A DNA stretch of 64,000 bases from Astragalus membranaceus (GCA_039519185.1 CM076848.1:122588989-122652988), one strand, 5' to 3'; shown: positions 1 to 10,932, numbered from the stretch's first letter. The notes: generated by a model from the letters alone, not told the origin. Made by a program: numbers and translations.

Positions 1-1576
1 TAACAAACTAAAACCTCGCCACCATAATGGAGACTTGTGTAGGCATCATGGCTTATGGACTATTGCCCAACTCAATGCATAAAACCTCTGCTTTTCCTTA
101 TTAGTCGATGCACTAACAATTTTCGTTCCAAATTTCCTTCGCAACAGATAGAAAATTTGGGACATTAGCTATCAATCCTCTTGGAGATGCATCTAGTACT
201 TTGAGTTAGACTCAGGAACAATCACTGTTCTCAATGACTCACATAATGATAGGATTTTTTTATAAAACCTTACTTGAAATCTTTGAGCATAAAACAAATT
301 TTTCGTGACCTATCGGAGTCGACTCTATCAACTAACCCAAAATACTAGTACGGGTGAATCTCCATACCTCTTGAGTTGAGTATTAAACTCAATAACCATA
401 GAATCCTCAATCATAAAACTAGTGCAAGGACCTTTGGGGAAACTTCTAGCCAGATGAAATCCTATAAGACTGGTTATCCTCCTTGATAGAACTTTTCTGA
501 AAATCTATCACTTATCCTTTCAAACCAATAGCCCTCTTAGGGCCTCAACTACTCATACACTAAGGTACGAGAATCTCTAGACAATAGGGATTTCACTGGT
601 GAGGCATAGCGGCTTCCCTAGAAAAGTAGGGCTCATTAGAAGCCTATAGACTTCATCTTATCATAATGCATCGTTGACTAATTTAGGTGTAACCATTTAC
701 GTTTGGATTACATACGGTATTGGGATAGTTGTAGCATCAAAGAAACGAGAAAATAGAAGGATTCCTTTAAGGAACCAAACAGGCGCACGAGTAGTGCATC
801 CTGTGTTGATTCGGAAAATGAATTCTAACTAGTTTGAACATTCCTTTGGTCCTCCATCTTTTCGAATTCCATACACAATACCGACAAAATCATTACAACT
901 GTCGTAATCAATCAAACCCGAAAACTTGCCCTAAGGTGTTTCTTAGGAAAGGAAACATGACATAGAACCATGACTATCCAGAAGGATCTCACTGGGGCTG
1001 AAATATAAGTTGGGTTTAGTTTGTGCTACACGGTAGGGTTGACTACTAGACATCATCTCAGTAACTGAGAGACTGGTCGGACAACAATCTGGGTTTTACG
1101 GTGCTCACTAGTCCTGAATAAATCTAGGACACCTAACACTTCTTCTACTGGAAGGTTTTCACAACTTATAACTCTCTAGGTGACCTTTTACGATTTACGC
1201 GATGACACAACGGTCCGAATCGGCTCCAATGACTAGACGGTCGCCCACAATTCCTCGAACCAACCCGGATGCCCATTCTTTTGTTCCGTAGCATCGTCTG
1301 TAGCCCACTACTTCCGCTGCATGCTCTGATGAAACGAGAAGACCAGGAATCCTAGGGTTTAGGGTTTCAGACATTTTCGGGGATGAGGCAACCAATTGTC
1401 ATTATTCTCAGTATGTTGCATGAAATATAGAGTGGATTCGGGCTCAATGTCTCACACAAGATACTAAAAGGTTCTGACAGGTCAATTGTCTAAGTCCCTA
1501 GATGAATTGATCTATCTATTATTTTGACCGTAAGGTCACTAAGCCCGACAAGGTCGAACTGCGCTGACACCAAAAA
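1..1576 (-). other. Degenerate internal region of a gypsy-type LTR retrotransposon (runs out of window)
   Basis: This stretch lies on the internal side of the LTR that starts at 1577. The last bases before the LTR (1561-1572) resemble, on the minus strand, the initiator-Met tRNA primer-binding site TGGTATCAGAGC with two differences, so the element is read on the minus strand and this is its 5' internal region. Minus-strand reading frames are broken throughout, and I recognise no gag or pol motif. The only open piece (1195-1395 minus, 66 codons) matches nothing I know. Assignment rests on position and the PBS-like sequence. Confidence 0.4.
1561..1572 (-). other. Degenerate primer-binding site (tRNA-iMet type)
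   Basis: Read on the minus strand it is TGGTGTCAGCGC, against TGGTATCAGAGC for the usual plant initiator-Met PBS. It lies 4 bp inside the LTR boundary at 1577. The same arrangement, with a perfect PBS, occurs at 44950-44961 in the related element. Confidence 0.5.
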
Positions 1577-4281
1577 TGTAACACCTTAAGATCACAATTA
1601 GGTGAACTAAAAGCATTAACACAATCATAATAAATCAGAGTATAACATGCTCATAAGTTTGGACCAAATTAAAACTAAAATGGATTAAAACCACTTGATA
1701 TAGCTTTGAGATGAAAATTTCTCAAATACAAATCCGAAATAAGTACTTAAGAGGGACAGATTCGATATAATAAACATGACTATGGTCTAACTACAAGACA
1801 AGGCTATAAAATACTACATGACATTAGCAACATCTTGCTAATCTTCTATGAAACTGTGATCCTCAACTCAGAAACCTTGGCCTGGCCCATGAATTCCTCA
1901 GTCAATATCTGTGAATCTGAAAAACAGTCAACAATAAACAGTGAGATTACAAATCTTAGTGAGTTCTTTCGCGTCCCTTCACAATTTCTCTCTCGGTGTT
2001 TTCCTTGTCTGTGTATTGTTTCTTTGGCTTAGCACAATTCGAGAAATCAAATAACTCAATTTCAGCGGAAAACCCAATTCGTATAGTTATACCGAATAAT
2101 TCCATGGCCCTAGCTTCGGGATCATGACTCCCCTCCACTAGGTGTGCTACAATGGATTTTGGGATCGTCATCCCCATAGTATCTTTTATCTTTACTTAAA
2201 CAGCTTAGGTCTTTTACTTGCACTTAGGTCCTTTTCACACTCGATACAACAACTACTCGGTTTGTATAATACAAACTTTAGCATGAACTTACTTATGTTG
2301 CATCATATACATACATTACATGCTTGAAAAATAATTCGTCTCATTCAAACATAAGCAAAACCGAGTTTTAACCAATCTATAACTGAAATCGACACTTATT
2401 TACATTGTTTTAACCAATCCATGGATATTATTTATTTTATAGCTTATGTTTGCATGACAATCATTGGGAAGGGTTAAGAAATGAAGTAGGAAAGGATTGG
2501 AGTACAAAGGAATAGCATTTGAGGCCTTTTTAGAATCGATGACAGAAGGTTCGGCAAACATACCTATTCTTTGACGAATTATCTAAACGATATCCGAATT
2601 TAACATAAAACCACAATTTGGAAAGCTTAGAATGTCTACTTTCTGAAAAATATTTTTACTTTTCGAAATTATGAGCCATTTAGTACAATTTAACAAAACA
2701 AACTGACTAGTTCCTAAACAGGACAGATTCTATCCCCCAACTTATGACACCTCCATAATGCTCAAAACTCAATCAAATGGAATGGGACTTGAACCTAAAC
2801 CAAAGAAAATTGAATCCAGTTTCTAACGAAACAGGAACCATTCAAAAAGGAGTTCATATGAAAACGCTATCCACAGAACACTGAACCTATACACAAAACT
2901 GTTCCAGATGTTTTACTCGACTTGTAACCAGAAATTCTCCCATCATACTTACCCAAATTCAATCAAACCAGTGCGAAAATTACAAGCATCAAGTGCTATT
3001 TTGTAACGAAACAAACCACATTAAATTTGGATAACAATAGAGTTCACGAATTCACAGGAACCGAACCTATGTCCAGAAACTTTCAAACAACATTTCCAAC
3101 TCAACAATGGCATCAATTAGCATCACCGATCATCACAACTTCAACAACCATAAATATCCACAACATATTAACTTCAAAACACATACATTCAAAGTGAGTA
3201 TATGACTAAAAGCGAAGAACTCACCTCAAACACGAAGGGAGTTGGAATTTGAAGCTAAAACACGAACACAACACAAAATGGCCCCAAAAACCGAATTTCT
3301 ATTGTTCCACTTGCTACCCACAGCTCCAAACTTGTTAAGGTCAGTTCCAAACCCTAAGCCAACCTCCATGAAGCTTCTAAGTAACCCCAAACAGCAAGTA
3401 TTACTCCTATTTGAGCTCCCAAGACTTCAAAATTCAGAAATGGAGATGAATGACCTGAATACTACCCATTTTGGATGATGGGTCAAAAATGGCAAGTGAA
3501 GGAGAAGTGAAGCTTTGGTGATGTTCTTGGTATCAATTTGTAGGGAATGAAACAAGGAGTGAAATGGTGAAAGAAAGAACAACCTGCAATGAGAGATGTT
3601 CCCTCCATCTCCTCTTCTCACCTTCGACTTTATCTTCCTCTCTTCTTCACTTTCTTTCTTTTCATTTCTTTTTCTCTTCTCTCGAACCCTCTCCTCTATT
3701 TTCTCAGTTTTTCTCTTTCTCCTTTTTACCCAAAGTTGTGGATGAGATATTTTGTGTGGTAAAAAGCCTAATGTACCTTACTCTATCCTCCAATTACCGA
3801 TAAGCCCCACACCAATCAATATTTAATTTAGCAACCAAGCACAAAATACACACAATGTCACATATAGGTAACTTTGACCATAAATTATTGACTCACTTAC
3901 AATCAAAATTATTCACTAACCAATATAATTAAGACAATCAACTAAAATAATTGAAACAATTATTTTGGGGATGTTGTGGATACCGTGTATTGCAGGTAAA
4001 CTAATATTGCAGAATATGTTTTGATGATGAAAAAGGCAAAGGTAGAGTTGATAGCCAAAGTTGATAAAAGTGACTAAACATCAAAGTCACAATCCAAGAC
4101 AAACAAGCTCAAGAATTGAAGATTCAAGTTTAAGGGTAGTCCTTAGGGTTTGGGTGTGTCTTTGGAAAAAGTGTAAGCTCTTTCAAAGGTCAGCTCATAT
4201 ATCAAAGTCTCACACACTCACAAGTTTTTCAAAGATGCATGCATACTTACGTAAACATACCTATCATCTTTCAAAACATAA

Positions 4282-4633
4282 AATCGATTTCCTCATGCAT
4301 AAACATACATCAAAATCGATTTTCTGGTAAAACAGAAAAGGAAGAATCGATTGTCATGTCATGTATTTTCAGTACATAAATCGATTTCTGAGCCAAACAA
4401 TTTTAAGGGAAGAATCGATTCCCACTCTTTTGCACTTAACTAAGAATCGATTCCCACATGTCTCAGGCAAGCTGAGAATCGATTCATACATATTTTCACT
4501 AAGTATAGAATCGACTCCTAGCTCTCCATGGTACTCAAGAATCGATTGTCCCTATTTTTCAAACAAAGATAAATCGATTCCTCACTTAAATAAATCGATT
4601 CCTAGATCAAATGCATTCAACAAAGAATCGATT
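4282..4633 (+). promoter_or_regulatory. Phased array of AATCGATT palindromes upstream of the LTR TATA box
   Basis: Twelve copies of the self-complementary octamer AATCGATT start at 4282, 4314, 4345, 4379, 4413, 4445, 4477, 4509 (AATCGACT, one change), 4540, 4572, 4593 and 4626. Ten of the eleven intervals are 31-34 bp, close to three helical turns; one is 21 bp, two turns. The flanks also recur: gAATCGATTccca, then 17-20 variable bases. The array ends about 40 bp before the TATA box. It recurs in the 3' LTR (about 9695-10046) and in part in the truncated LTR at 14107. A binding-site role in promoter control is inference. Confidence 0.7.
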
Positions 4634-4673
4634 CCTACACTATTTTCAACGTAAACTTGATTTCCTCATAGCC

Positions 4674-4680
4674 TATAAAT
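4674..4680 (+). promoter_or_regulatory. TATA box of the SIRE-like LTR
   Basis: TATAAAT within 'cctataaataggc'. It is followed by a CA-rich stretch where a start site about 30 bp downstream would mark the U3/R boundary. The same box is at 10087-10093 in the 3' LTR and 14411-14417 in the duplicated partial LTR. Confidence 0.7.
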
Positions 4681-4905
4681 AGGCAGTGCTTCACGTTCAT
4701 TTCACAGAACAACCCATTTTCACGAATCAGAAAACTTTTGAGAAAACTCTTCACGCTTTTACTTTTGCTCGTCACGCACCATTGGTCCGTCTGAGCTGAT
4801 CTGTTGCTAAGAGTTAGTTGGGGTTGCATTCTTCAAGTTGTAATATCTGCCTTCATTAGAGGTATTTCTGTCTTTACAATTGTTTATTATTTAATTGTTG
4901 TGATC

Positions 4906-5040
4906 TGTACTAGGGAGTGGGGTATCTCTCTAGGATAGCTGTTTGTACTAGGGAGTGGGGTATCTCTCTAGGGTAGCTGTTTGTACTAGGAAGTGGGGTA
5001 TCTTTCTGGGGCAGCTGATTGTAACAGGGGTGGGGTATCT
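4906..5040 (+). repeat. 38-bp minisatellite in R/U5 of the LTR
   Basis: The unit starts 'tgtactagggagtggggta'. Units begin at 4906, 4944, 4982 and (diverged, tgtaacagggg) 5020, so the period is exactly 38 bp. It recurs in the 3' LTR near 10319 and in the duplicated LTR near 14643. It is downstream of the TATA box, so it would be transcribed. Confidence 0.85.
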
Positions 5041-5422
5041 CTTGTTATTGTTATATTAGATTTGAGGGCTCTCCATAGGTGGGGTATCCTAGGAGGAGAG
5101 TGCTTGAGTCTGTAAAGGTTTTCCAAGGCACCTGTAAGCCTTGTTGTTTTGGTTAGTGGAAAATCTCACAAGGGTGTGAGGACTGGACGTAGGTCACTAG
5201 GAGGTGACCGAACCAGGATAAATCTCCGCGTGCTTTACTGCTTTCCTGCTTTACTGTTATACCGCTTTACTGCTTTATATTCTAATTCCTTCGCTTCCAC
5301 TTAACCTGCGCGAAAATTGATCTAAGTCATTGAAAAGGGGAAAAACGTTTTTGAAAGATCTGAAAAGTTTTTAAATCTCAATTCACCCCCCCCTCTTGAG
5401 ACTGAAGCCACTTGGTAACAAG

Positions 5423-5434
5423 TGGTATCAGAGC
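5423..5434 (+). other. Primer-binding site, initiator-Met tRNA
   Basis: TGGTATCAGAGC, two bases after the 5' LTR end. It is complementary to the 3' end of plant initiator-Met tRNA, the usual copia primer. Confidence 0.9.
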
Positions 5435-5472
5435 TAGACTCTTGTATAAAGGGCCTAGCAGCTTCAAGAGAA

Positions 5473-6843
5473 ATGGCTTCAGGTTGGTCTACGCAAGAGG
5501 GTGCTTCACTTACCCGTCCTCCGGGATTCACCGGGAAAGATTATGCATATTGGAAAGAAAGAATGAGAATTTTTATTGAAGGGGTAGACTTAGATGTTTG
5601 GGATGCTGTGGAAAAAGGACCCTATGTCCCCACGCACATAGTAGATGGTATTCTTACAATTAAAAGTAGAAATGAATGGTCTGATGATGAGAAAAGAAAA
5701 GTGCAACATAATTTACGTGCCAAAAATATTATTACTTCTGCTTTAAGTCCTGATGAATTTTTTCGAGTTTCAAACTGTAAATCTGCCAAAGAAATGTGGG
5801 ATAATCTCCAAGTTACTCATGAGGGTACAAGTGAAGTGAAAAGGGCAAGAACAAATACTCTTATCAGAGAGTACGAACTATTTAGAATGAATACAGGTGA
5901 AACAATACCAGAAATGCAGAAAAGGTTCACTCACATAGTGAATCAGTTAAGCTTGTTGGGAAAGTCATTTCCTGCAGAGGATCTAATCAACAAAGTTCTG
6001 AGATGTCTGAATAGAGAATGGCAACCCAAGGTTACTGCTATAGCTGAATCAAGAAATTTAGCTACTATGACTCTGGTTACTCTGTTCGGTAAACTTCAAG
6101 AGCAAGAACTAGAACTCACCCGTCTAGCTGAGTACGAAAATACAGATAAGAAAAAGAAAAGCTTGGCTCTAAAAGCATCTTGTTCTAGTCGGTTTGATGA
6201 TAGTGACAACTCAGATGATGAAATTGATGAAAGTGAAGAGAATATGGCTCTTATGGTTCGGAAGTTCAAAAGGTTCATGAAAGGCAACAACTATCCAAGG
6301 AAGAACTTCAAATCAAAAAGGTTCTCCAACAAAGAGAGTACATCCGGTCCTCCTACTTGTTATGAATGCGGGAAACCCGGGCACATGAAAATGGAATGTC
6401 CTAATCTACAGAAAAAGGACTCCAAATCTGAAAAGAAGGAATTCAGGGATAACAAAGGAAGAAAAGCCTACATCGCATGGGAAGACAACTGCATGGATTC
6501 ATCAGATGAATCAGAGGATGAAGAAGCCCAAGTTGCATTAATGGCTGATCATGAAAGCGAGAATGAAAACGAGGTAATATCTAACCCTGACTCTTTACAA
6601 AATGCATATGATGATTTATATGAAGCTTTCACTGAATTGCATGATGATTCTGTGAAATTAACAAAAGCTTTAGGTAAAGCAAAGAAAGTTATTAATCACC
6701 TTCAAAATGAAGTAATTGCATTAACTAAAGAAAGGCTAGAACTTAGAAAGGAAAACTACATCCTAGGTTACCTTAAAGCAAATTATGTCTGTGACAAATG
6801 TTCTGAGTTTGAAAAGAAAGTCCATGAACTAGAATCACAGTAG
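5473..6843 (+). CDS. Copia-type Gag polyprotein (UBN2 and zinc knuckle)
   Basis: 456 codons. Gag would build the virus-like particle and bind element RNA. I start at ATG 5473 (MASGWSTQEG), because the frame upstream runs into the PBS without another ATG. The N-terminal half has the pattern of plant copia gag (DUF4219/UBN2-like): PPGFTGKDYAYWKERM near residue 17, then a helical region to about residue 215 including AKEMWDNLQ. A CCHC zinc knuckle, CYECGKPGHMKMEC, starts at residue 296. The tail is acidic then coiled-coil-like. A stop at 6841-6843 cuts the frame before the second knuckle, which lies in another frame at 6909. The frame is otherwise uninterrupted, consistent with recent activity. 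Confidence 0.88.
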   Translation: MASGWSTQEGASLTRPPGFTGKDYAYWKERMRIFIEGVDLDVWDAVEKGPYVPTHIVDGILTIKSRNEWSDDEKRKVQHNLRAKNIITSALSPDEFFRVSNCKSAKEMWDNLQVTHEGTSEVKRARTNTLIREYELFRMNTGETIPEMQKRFTHIVNQLSLLGKSFPAEDLINKVLRCLNREWQPKVTAIAESRNLATMTLVTLFGKLQEQELELTRLAEYENTDKKKKSLALKASCSSRFDDSDNSDDEIDESEENMALMVRKFKRFMKGNNYPRKNFKSKRFSNKESTSGPPTCYECGKPGHMKMECPNLQKKDSKSEKKEFRDNKGRKAYIAWEDNCMDSSDESEDEEAQVALMADHESENENEVISNPDSLQNAYDDLYEAFTELHDDSVKLTKALGKAKKVINHLQNEVIALTKERLELRKENYILGYLKANYVCDKCSEFEKKVHELESQ

Positions 6844-6908
6844 GAAAACTATCTAGCTTACAGCAGGCACATCCTAGACACTCTAGAAACAACTACACTA
6901 AAAGGCAT

Positions 6909-7091
6909 ATGCATCATACATCTAGACCATGCATCAGGTGTAGTTATTGTGGTAAAAATGGACATACAACTTCTGTTTGCAGGGCAAGAGGAAAACAAAA
7001 TGTAAAGAAAGTATGGGTTCCCAAAGGGACCACACTGAGTATTAACCCACCAGGACCCAAAGAAATTTGGGTACCTAGAACCCTTGTTTAA
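6909..7091 (+). pseudogene. Frameshifted C-terminal piece of Gag with second zinc knuckle
   Basis: The frame differs from gag 5473-6843. It encodes CSYCGKNGHTTSVC, a second CCHC knuckle, then KKVWVPKGT, the basic Trp-rich linker that precedes the protease in SIRE-like polyproteins. It ends at a stop at 7091, where pol would normally follow, and no pol follows. It could be read by frameshifting or be a decayed end; the sequence does not decide. Confidence 0.65.
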
Positions 7092-7823
7092 ATCATTGCA
7101 GGTATGCTTCAAGGTATGGGGGACAGATTGGTGGCTTGAAAGCAGAATCACAAAAGCTCATGACTGGGAAGAAACAGATCCTTAAAACACTCCACCCCAG
7201 GTTAAGCAGTCATGTGACTTACATCAAAAAAAAATATAAAACTGAGAAAAGAATCCTCAGTAAAGGTCCCGCATTTATAAAACTATCAATTTAACATAAA
7301 AAGTGGTCTATTCTGTACGAAATTTTGTTTCCATATCTTATTCATGTTTTAAAAATAAAGGAACCATCATCTTAGAACTCATGACTCAAATATGTGCATA
7401 CATGATTAAAGTTAGTGAGTCTTTTAACGGACAGTCAAAATTATTTTTGAACCATTGCAAAAGAAACAATTTTCTCTATTTTTATAAAGTTTCATAGAGC
7501 TTTCTTTTTGGGCATTATTCCATGACATAAATCGATTTTCAAGTCTCTCCCATGGCCTATCATTTAGCTTAAAATCGATTATATAGGATCTCTTAATCGA
7601 TCATGATCTTGCAAAATCTCCAACAAATCAATCCCTTCCTAAAACTTAGGAAAACTAGCGCTAATCACTTAACCTCTCCAACAAGAAAAGCGCATAATCC
7701 TCCTATGTTATCTTATCATATCCAAACCAATTTTTTTTAGGGCGCATAAACCATCCAAAAATAAAATCACGCCTTCCCTTAGAGCAACTCATAGCAAAAT
7801 TCGCAACTCTCTAAAAATTCCCA
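7092..7823 (+). other. Non-coding gap where pol would lie
   Basis: No protease, integrase, RT or RNase H motif in any frame. Three more AATCGATT-like sites occur near 7531, 7572 and 7594 (the last AATCGATC). The stretch also has an AT-rich leader-like segment before the ATG at 7824. I infer that an internal deletion removed pol or that it was never present in this subfamily. Confidence 0.7.
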
Positions 7824-8996
7824 ATGTCTCCAAGAACCAAGAACCTCTGTGACAAAAGGAAAAGGGTACATGATGGTGAAAGCTCCTTCCACTCTAGATA
7901 TTTCACCAGTTCTGAACAAGCTGACCTCTACTGCAAAAACTTCTCTCTTAGAGGATTAGGAACCACCTTTGCTCTGGACTTACCCTGGTTTCAAAGTCAA
8001 AAGGGATTTGAATTTATTAACTGGTTAGAGTACCATAAACTGCTAGACTTTGCAACTAAAACCGGTCCAGTCGCTCCAGACATGGTTAGAGCCTTCTACA
8101 CCACACTTAGCTACAACGATACAACTGAAACGCTATCAGCTGAACTAAAAGGAACCAAAATCCACCTCACCCTAGCTCAGTTCAGTAATCTCACCAGCTT
8201 ACCCTGTGATGGTGAGAAATTGATCCATATGAACCCTCCGGAATCTTGGCCCGAATTCGGCCTAGGAGGTACTTGTGTATCCATATGCCACGCTCTGGCT
8301 AAAGTTGGAAAGCGGCCTATCCTAGCAAAATCCCTCACTACCCAAAACCGGCTTCTCCACTACACCATCGCCCGAACAATCGTTCCCAAAACCTCAAACA
8401 TCGCTCAAGTAACCCAGGATGAAATTATCCTACTTTGGGGAATCAAACACCAGAAGAACATAAACTGGGCACATCTGATTGTGAGCCACATGGTCAAACA
8501 TACAAAGTCAAGTGACAAACCTCTTCCATACTACGTTCTCATTACAAAAATCCTCCAACATTTCAACATTCCATTCTTAGGGGAGAAAATCATAAAAGGG
8601 AAAGCAGCCTACCACATGATAAACACCTCCACCTTAAACCAGATGCAATTCATCCAATCTGGAGATACATGGCATCACTCCTCCATAGGCATAGCATCCT
8701 CCCAAGAATATGATCCAAACAGGCCACCTGGTCCAAACATAAACTCCACCATACATGAGGATGGTCAAACAGAACCAAACCAAACTGCTGCTGCAGCCCC
8801 ATCCACAGCCCTCAATCACTTCTTGTCTGCACTCAACATCTTTCAAGAAGAACAGCGCGAAATGCAGGAAGAATTGAAACAAGAAATCATCCTTTCTAGA
8901 GAGACCCACAGTCGCGAAATTACTGCTTTAAACAATCGGCTATCGGAATTTGAGGCTCGTAACAATTCCTTTTCATATTGGATGCAAGATCCTTAG
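7824..8996 (+). CDS. Envelope-position ORF of the SIRE-like element (plant transposon protein family-like)
   Basis: 390 codons, open from ATG 7824 to the stop at 8996. It starts MSPRTKNLCDKRKRVHDGES. The middle has an F-x-S-x(3)-A pattern (FTSSEQADLYC near residue 27), a VRAFYTTLSYND segment near residue 88 and LTLAQFSNLTSLPCD near residue 112. These resemble the 'putative plant transposon protein' family found in many plant retroelement ORFs. The last 60 residues are rich in Glu, Gln and Leu and look like a coiled coil. I see no signal peptide or clear membrane span, so 'envelope' refers to position only. Function is unknown. Long openness with no pol suggests it has been kept. Confidence 0.7.
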   Translation: MSPRTKNLCDKRKRVHDGESSFHSRYFTSSEQADLYCKNFSLRGLGTTFALDLPWFQSQKGFEFINWLEYHKLLDFATKTGPVAPDMVRAFYTTLSYNDTTETLSAELKGTKIHLTLAQFSNLTSLPCDGEKLIHMNPPESWPEFGLGGTCVSICHALAKVGKRPILAKSLTTQNRLLHYTIARTIVPKTSNIAQVTQDEIILLWGIKHQKNINWAHLIVSHMVKHTKSSDKPLPYYVLITKILQHFNIPFLGEKIIKGKAAYHMINTSTLNQMQFIQSGDTWHHSSIGIASSQEYDPNRPPGPNINSTIHEDGQTEPNQTAAAAPSTALNHFLSALNIFQEEQREMQEELKQEIILSRETHSREITALNNRLSEFEARNNSFSYWMQDP

Positions 8997-9370
8997 ATAA
9001 AATTAGGAGTCAGCATTTTATGCAGTGTGCCCTGTTGGCATCACCCTTTTCTTATAAGCCTATGACTATTAGCTCTTTTGTTGGTTACCAAATTGTCTTA
9101 ATGCAATGATTAAACTATTTCTAAATTAAAATGACTGTGCTGTTAGATTCACAATTTTTTTTATTACATGTTGCCCTCTTTGATCATGACAAAAAGGGGG
9201 AGAAGAATAGCGTTTTTATATTCGGCATGCATCTACATTCACTTGCATACAGTCAATAAAACAGGGGGAGCATCATGATAGGGGGAGTATTTTTATATGC
9301 ATTATCTGTTTGAACTAACCTCCCACCTTGAGATGAATTAGTGTTTTGTCATCATCAAAAAGGGGGAGAA
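8997..9370 (+). other. 3' untranslated region with repeated polypurine tracts
   Basis: Polypurine tracts occur at about 9190-9205 (aaaaagggggagaagaa), 9262-9271 (agggggagca), 9280-9287 and 9358-9370 (aaaaagggggagaa, abutting the 3' LTR). The last is the functional position for plus-strand priming. Multiple tracts are a known feature of SIRE elements. Confidence 0.8.
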
Positions 9371-10832
9371 TGTGGATACCGTGTATTGCAGGTAAACTAA
9401 TATTGCAGAATATGTTTTGATGATGAAAAAGGCAAAGGTAAAGTTGATAGCCAAAGTTGATAAAAGTGACTAAACATCAAAGTCACAATCCAAGACAAAC
9501 AAGCTCAAGAATTGAAGATTCAAGTTTAAGGGTAGTCCTTAAATATAAGGGTAGTCCTTAGGGTTTGGGTGTCTTAGGAAAAAGTGTAAGCTCTTTCAAA
9601 GGTCAGCTCGTATATCAAAGTCTCACACACTCACAAGTTTTTCAAAGATGCATGCATACTTACGTAAACATACCTATCATCTTTAAAAACATAAAATCGA
9701 TTTTCTCATGCATAAACATACATCAAAATCGATTTTCAGGTAAAACAGAAAAGGAAGAATCGATTGTCAGGTCATGTATTTTCAGTACATAAATCGATTT
9801 CTGAGCCAAACAATTTTAAGGGAAGAATCGATTCCCACTCTTTTGCACTTAACTGAGAATCGATTCCCACATGTCTCAGGCAAGCTGAGAATCGATTCAT
9901 ACATATTTTCACTAAGTATAGAATCGATTCCTAGCGCTCCATGGTACTCAAGAATCGATTGTCCCTATTTTTCAAACAAAGATACATCGATTCCTCACTT
10001 AAATAAATCGATTCCTAGATCAAATGCATTCAACAAAGAATCGATTCCTACACTATTTTCAACGTAAACTTGATTTCCTCATAGCCTATAAATAGGCAGT
10101 GCTTCACGTTCATTTCACAGAACAACCCATTTTCACGAATCAGAAAACTTTTGAGAAAACTCTTCACGCTATTACTTTTGCTCGTCACGCACCATTGGTC
10201 CGTCTGAGCTGATCTGTTGCTAAGAGTTAGTTGGGGTTGCATTCTTCAAGTTGTAATATCTGCCTTCATTAGAGGTATTTCTGTCTTTACAATTGTTTAT
10301 TATTTAATTGTTGTGATTTGTACTAGGGAGTGGGGTATCTCTCTAGGATAGCTGTTTGTACTAGGGAGTGGGGTATCTCTCTAGGGTAGCTGTTTGTACT
10401 AGGAAGTGGGGTATCTTTCTGGGGCAGCTGATTGTAACAGGGGTGGGGTATCTCTTGTTATTGTTATATTAGATTTGAGGGCTCTCCATAGGTGGGGTAT
10501 CCTAGGAGGAGAGTGCCTGAGTCTGTAAAGGTTTTCCAAGGCACCTGTAAGCCTTGTTGTTTTGGTTAGTGGAAAATCTCACAAGGGTGTGAGGACTGGA
10601 CGTAGGTCACTAGGAGGTGACCGAACCAGGATAAATCTCTGCGTGCTTTACTGCTTTCCTGCTTTACTGTTATACCGCTTTACTGTTTTATATTCTAATT
10701 CCTTCGCTCCCACTTAACCTGCGCGAAAATTGATCTAAGTCATTGAAAAGGGGAAAAACGTTTTTGAAAGATCTGAAAAGTTTTTAAATCTCAATTCACC
10801 CCCCCTCTTGAGACTGAAGCCACTTGGTAACA
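9371..10832 (+). repeat. 3' LTR of the SIRE-like element
   Basis: 1462 bp, TGTGGATACC to TAACA, followed by the GATGT duplication. From 9783 onward it is also part of the 4.3-kb tandem duplication. Confidence 0.92.
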
Positions 10833-10932
10833 GATGTTACATTATCTAAGGCAAAAGCCACGAAGGCGGCCCTCGAGGCCACAACCGGGGTGGAGTGTAG
10901 GAGCAGAGCATCTGTTGATTTCACCGAGTAAA

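Larger units (their letters stand above)
3975..5420 (+). repeat. 5' LTR of the SIRE-like element
   Basis: 1446 bp, starting TGTGGATACC and ending TAACA. It pairs with 9371-10832 (1462 bp). The two are nearly identical; the clearest difference is a 17-bp net insertion in the 3' copy near 9540, where the phrase 'gggtagtcctta' is duplicated. U3 holds the palindromic array and TATA box listed separately; a 38-bp minisatellite follows downstream. Confidence 0.92.
3975..10832 (+). mobile_element. SIRE/Maximus-type copia retrotransposon lacking pol (non-autonomous)
   Basis: The element is structurally complete. It has a 5' LTR 3975-5420, PBS TGGTATCAGAGC 5423-5434, gag 5473-6843 with a frameshifted gag tail to 7091, a second large ORF 7824-8996, several polypurine tracts at 9188-9370 and a 3' LTR 9371-10832. 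It is flanked by a perfect 5-bp duplication GATGT (3970-3974 and 10833-10837). No protease, integrase, reverse transcriptase or RNase H motif lies between gag and the second ORF; only about 730 bp of non-coding sequence is there. UBN2-type gag, repeated AAAAAGGGGGAGA tracts and an ORF in envelope position point to the SIRE lineage. It would need pol supplied in trans. It sits inside the gypsy LTR at 1577. Confidence 0.9.
1577..10841 (-). repeat. Gypsy-type LTR (5' LTR in minus sense), split by a copia insertion
   Basis: The LTR begins TGTAACACC at 1577 and ends GATGTTACA at 10841. Its body is 1577-3974; the last bases (10838-10841) lie beyond the copia element at 3975-10832, whose GATGT target duplication is part of the LTR end. 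Without the insertion it is about 2.4 kb, similar to the 2.5-kb LTRs at 38521 and 44964. It shares with them the TGTAACA/TGTTACA ends and a block around 'gatcatgactTCCC' (near 2120; compare 39198), so I infer the same chromovirus-like gypsy lineage. The partner LTR is outside the window. 3590-3720 is strongly CT-rich. No host gene was seen here. Confidence 0.7.

Noticed and set aside
4282..4633. CRISPR-like regular spacing
   Set aside because: Repeats are only 8-13 bp, the sequence is a plant LTR, and no cas genes exist here.
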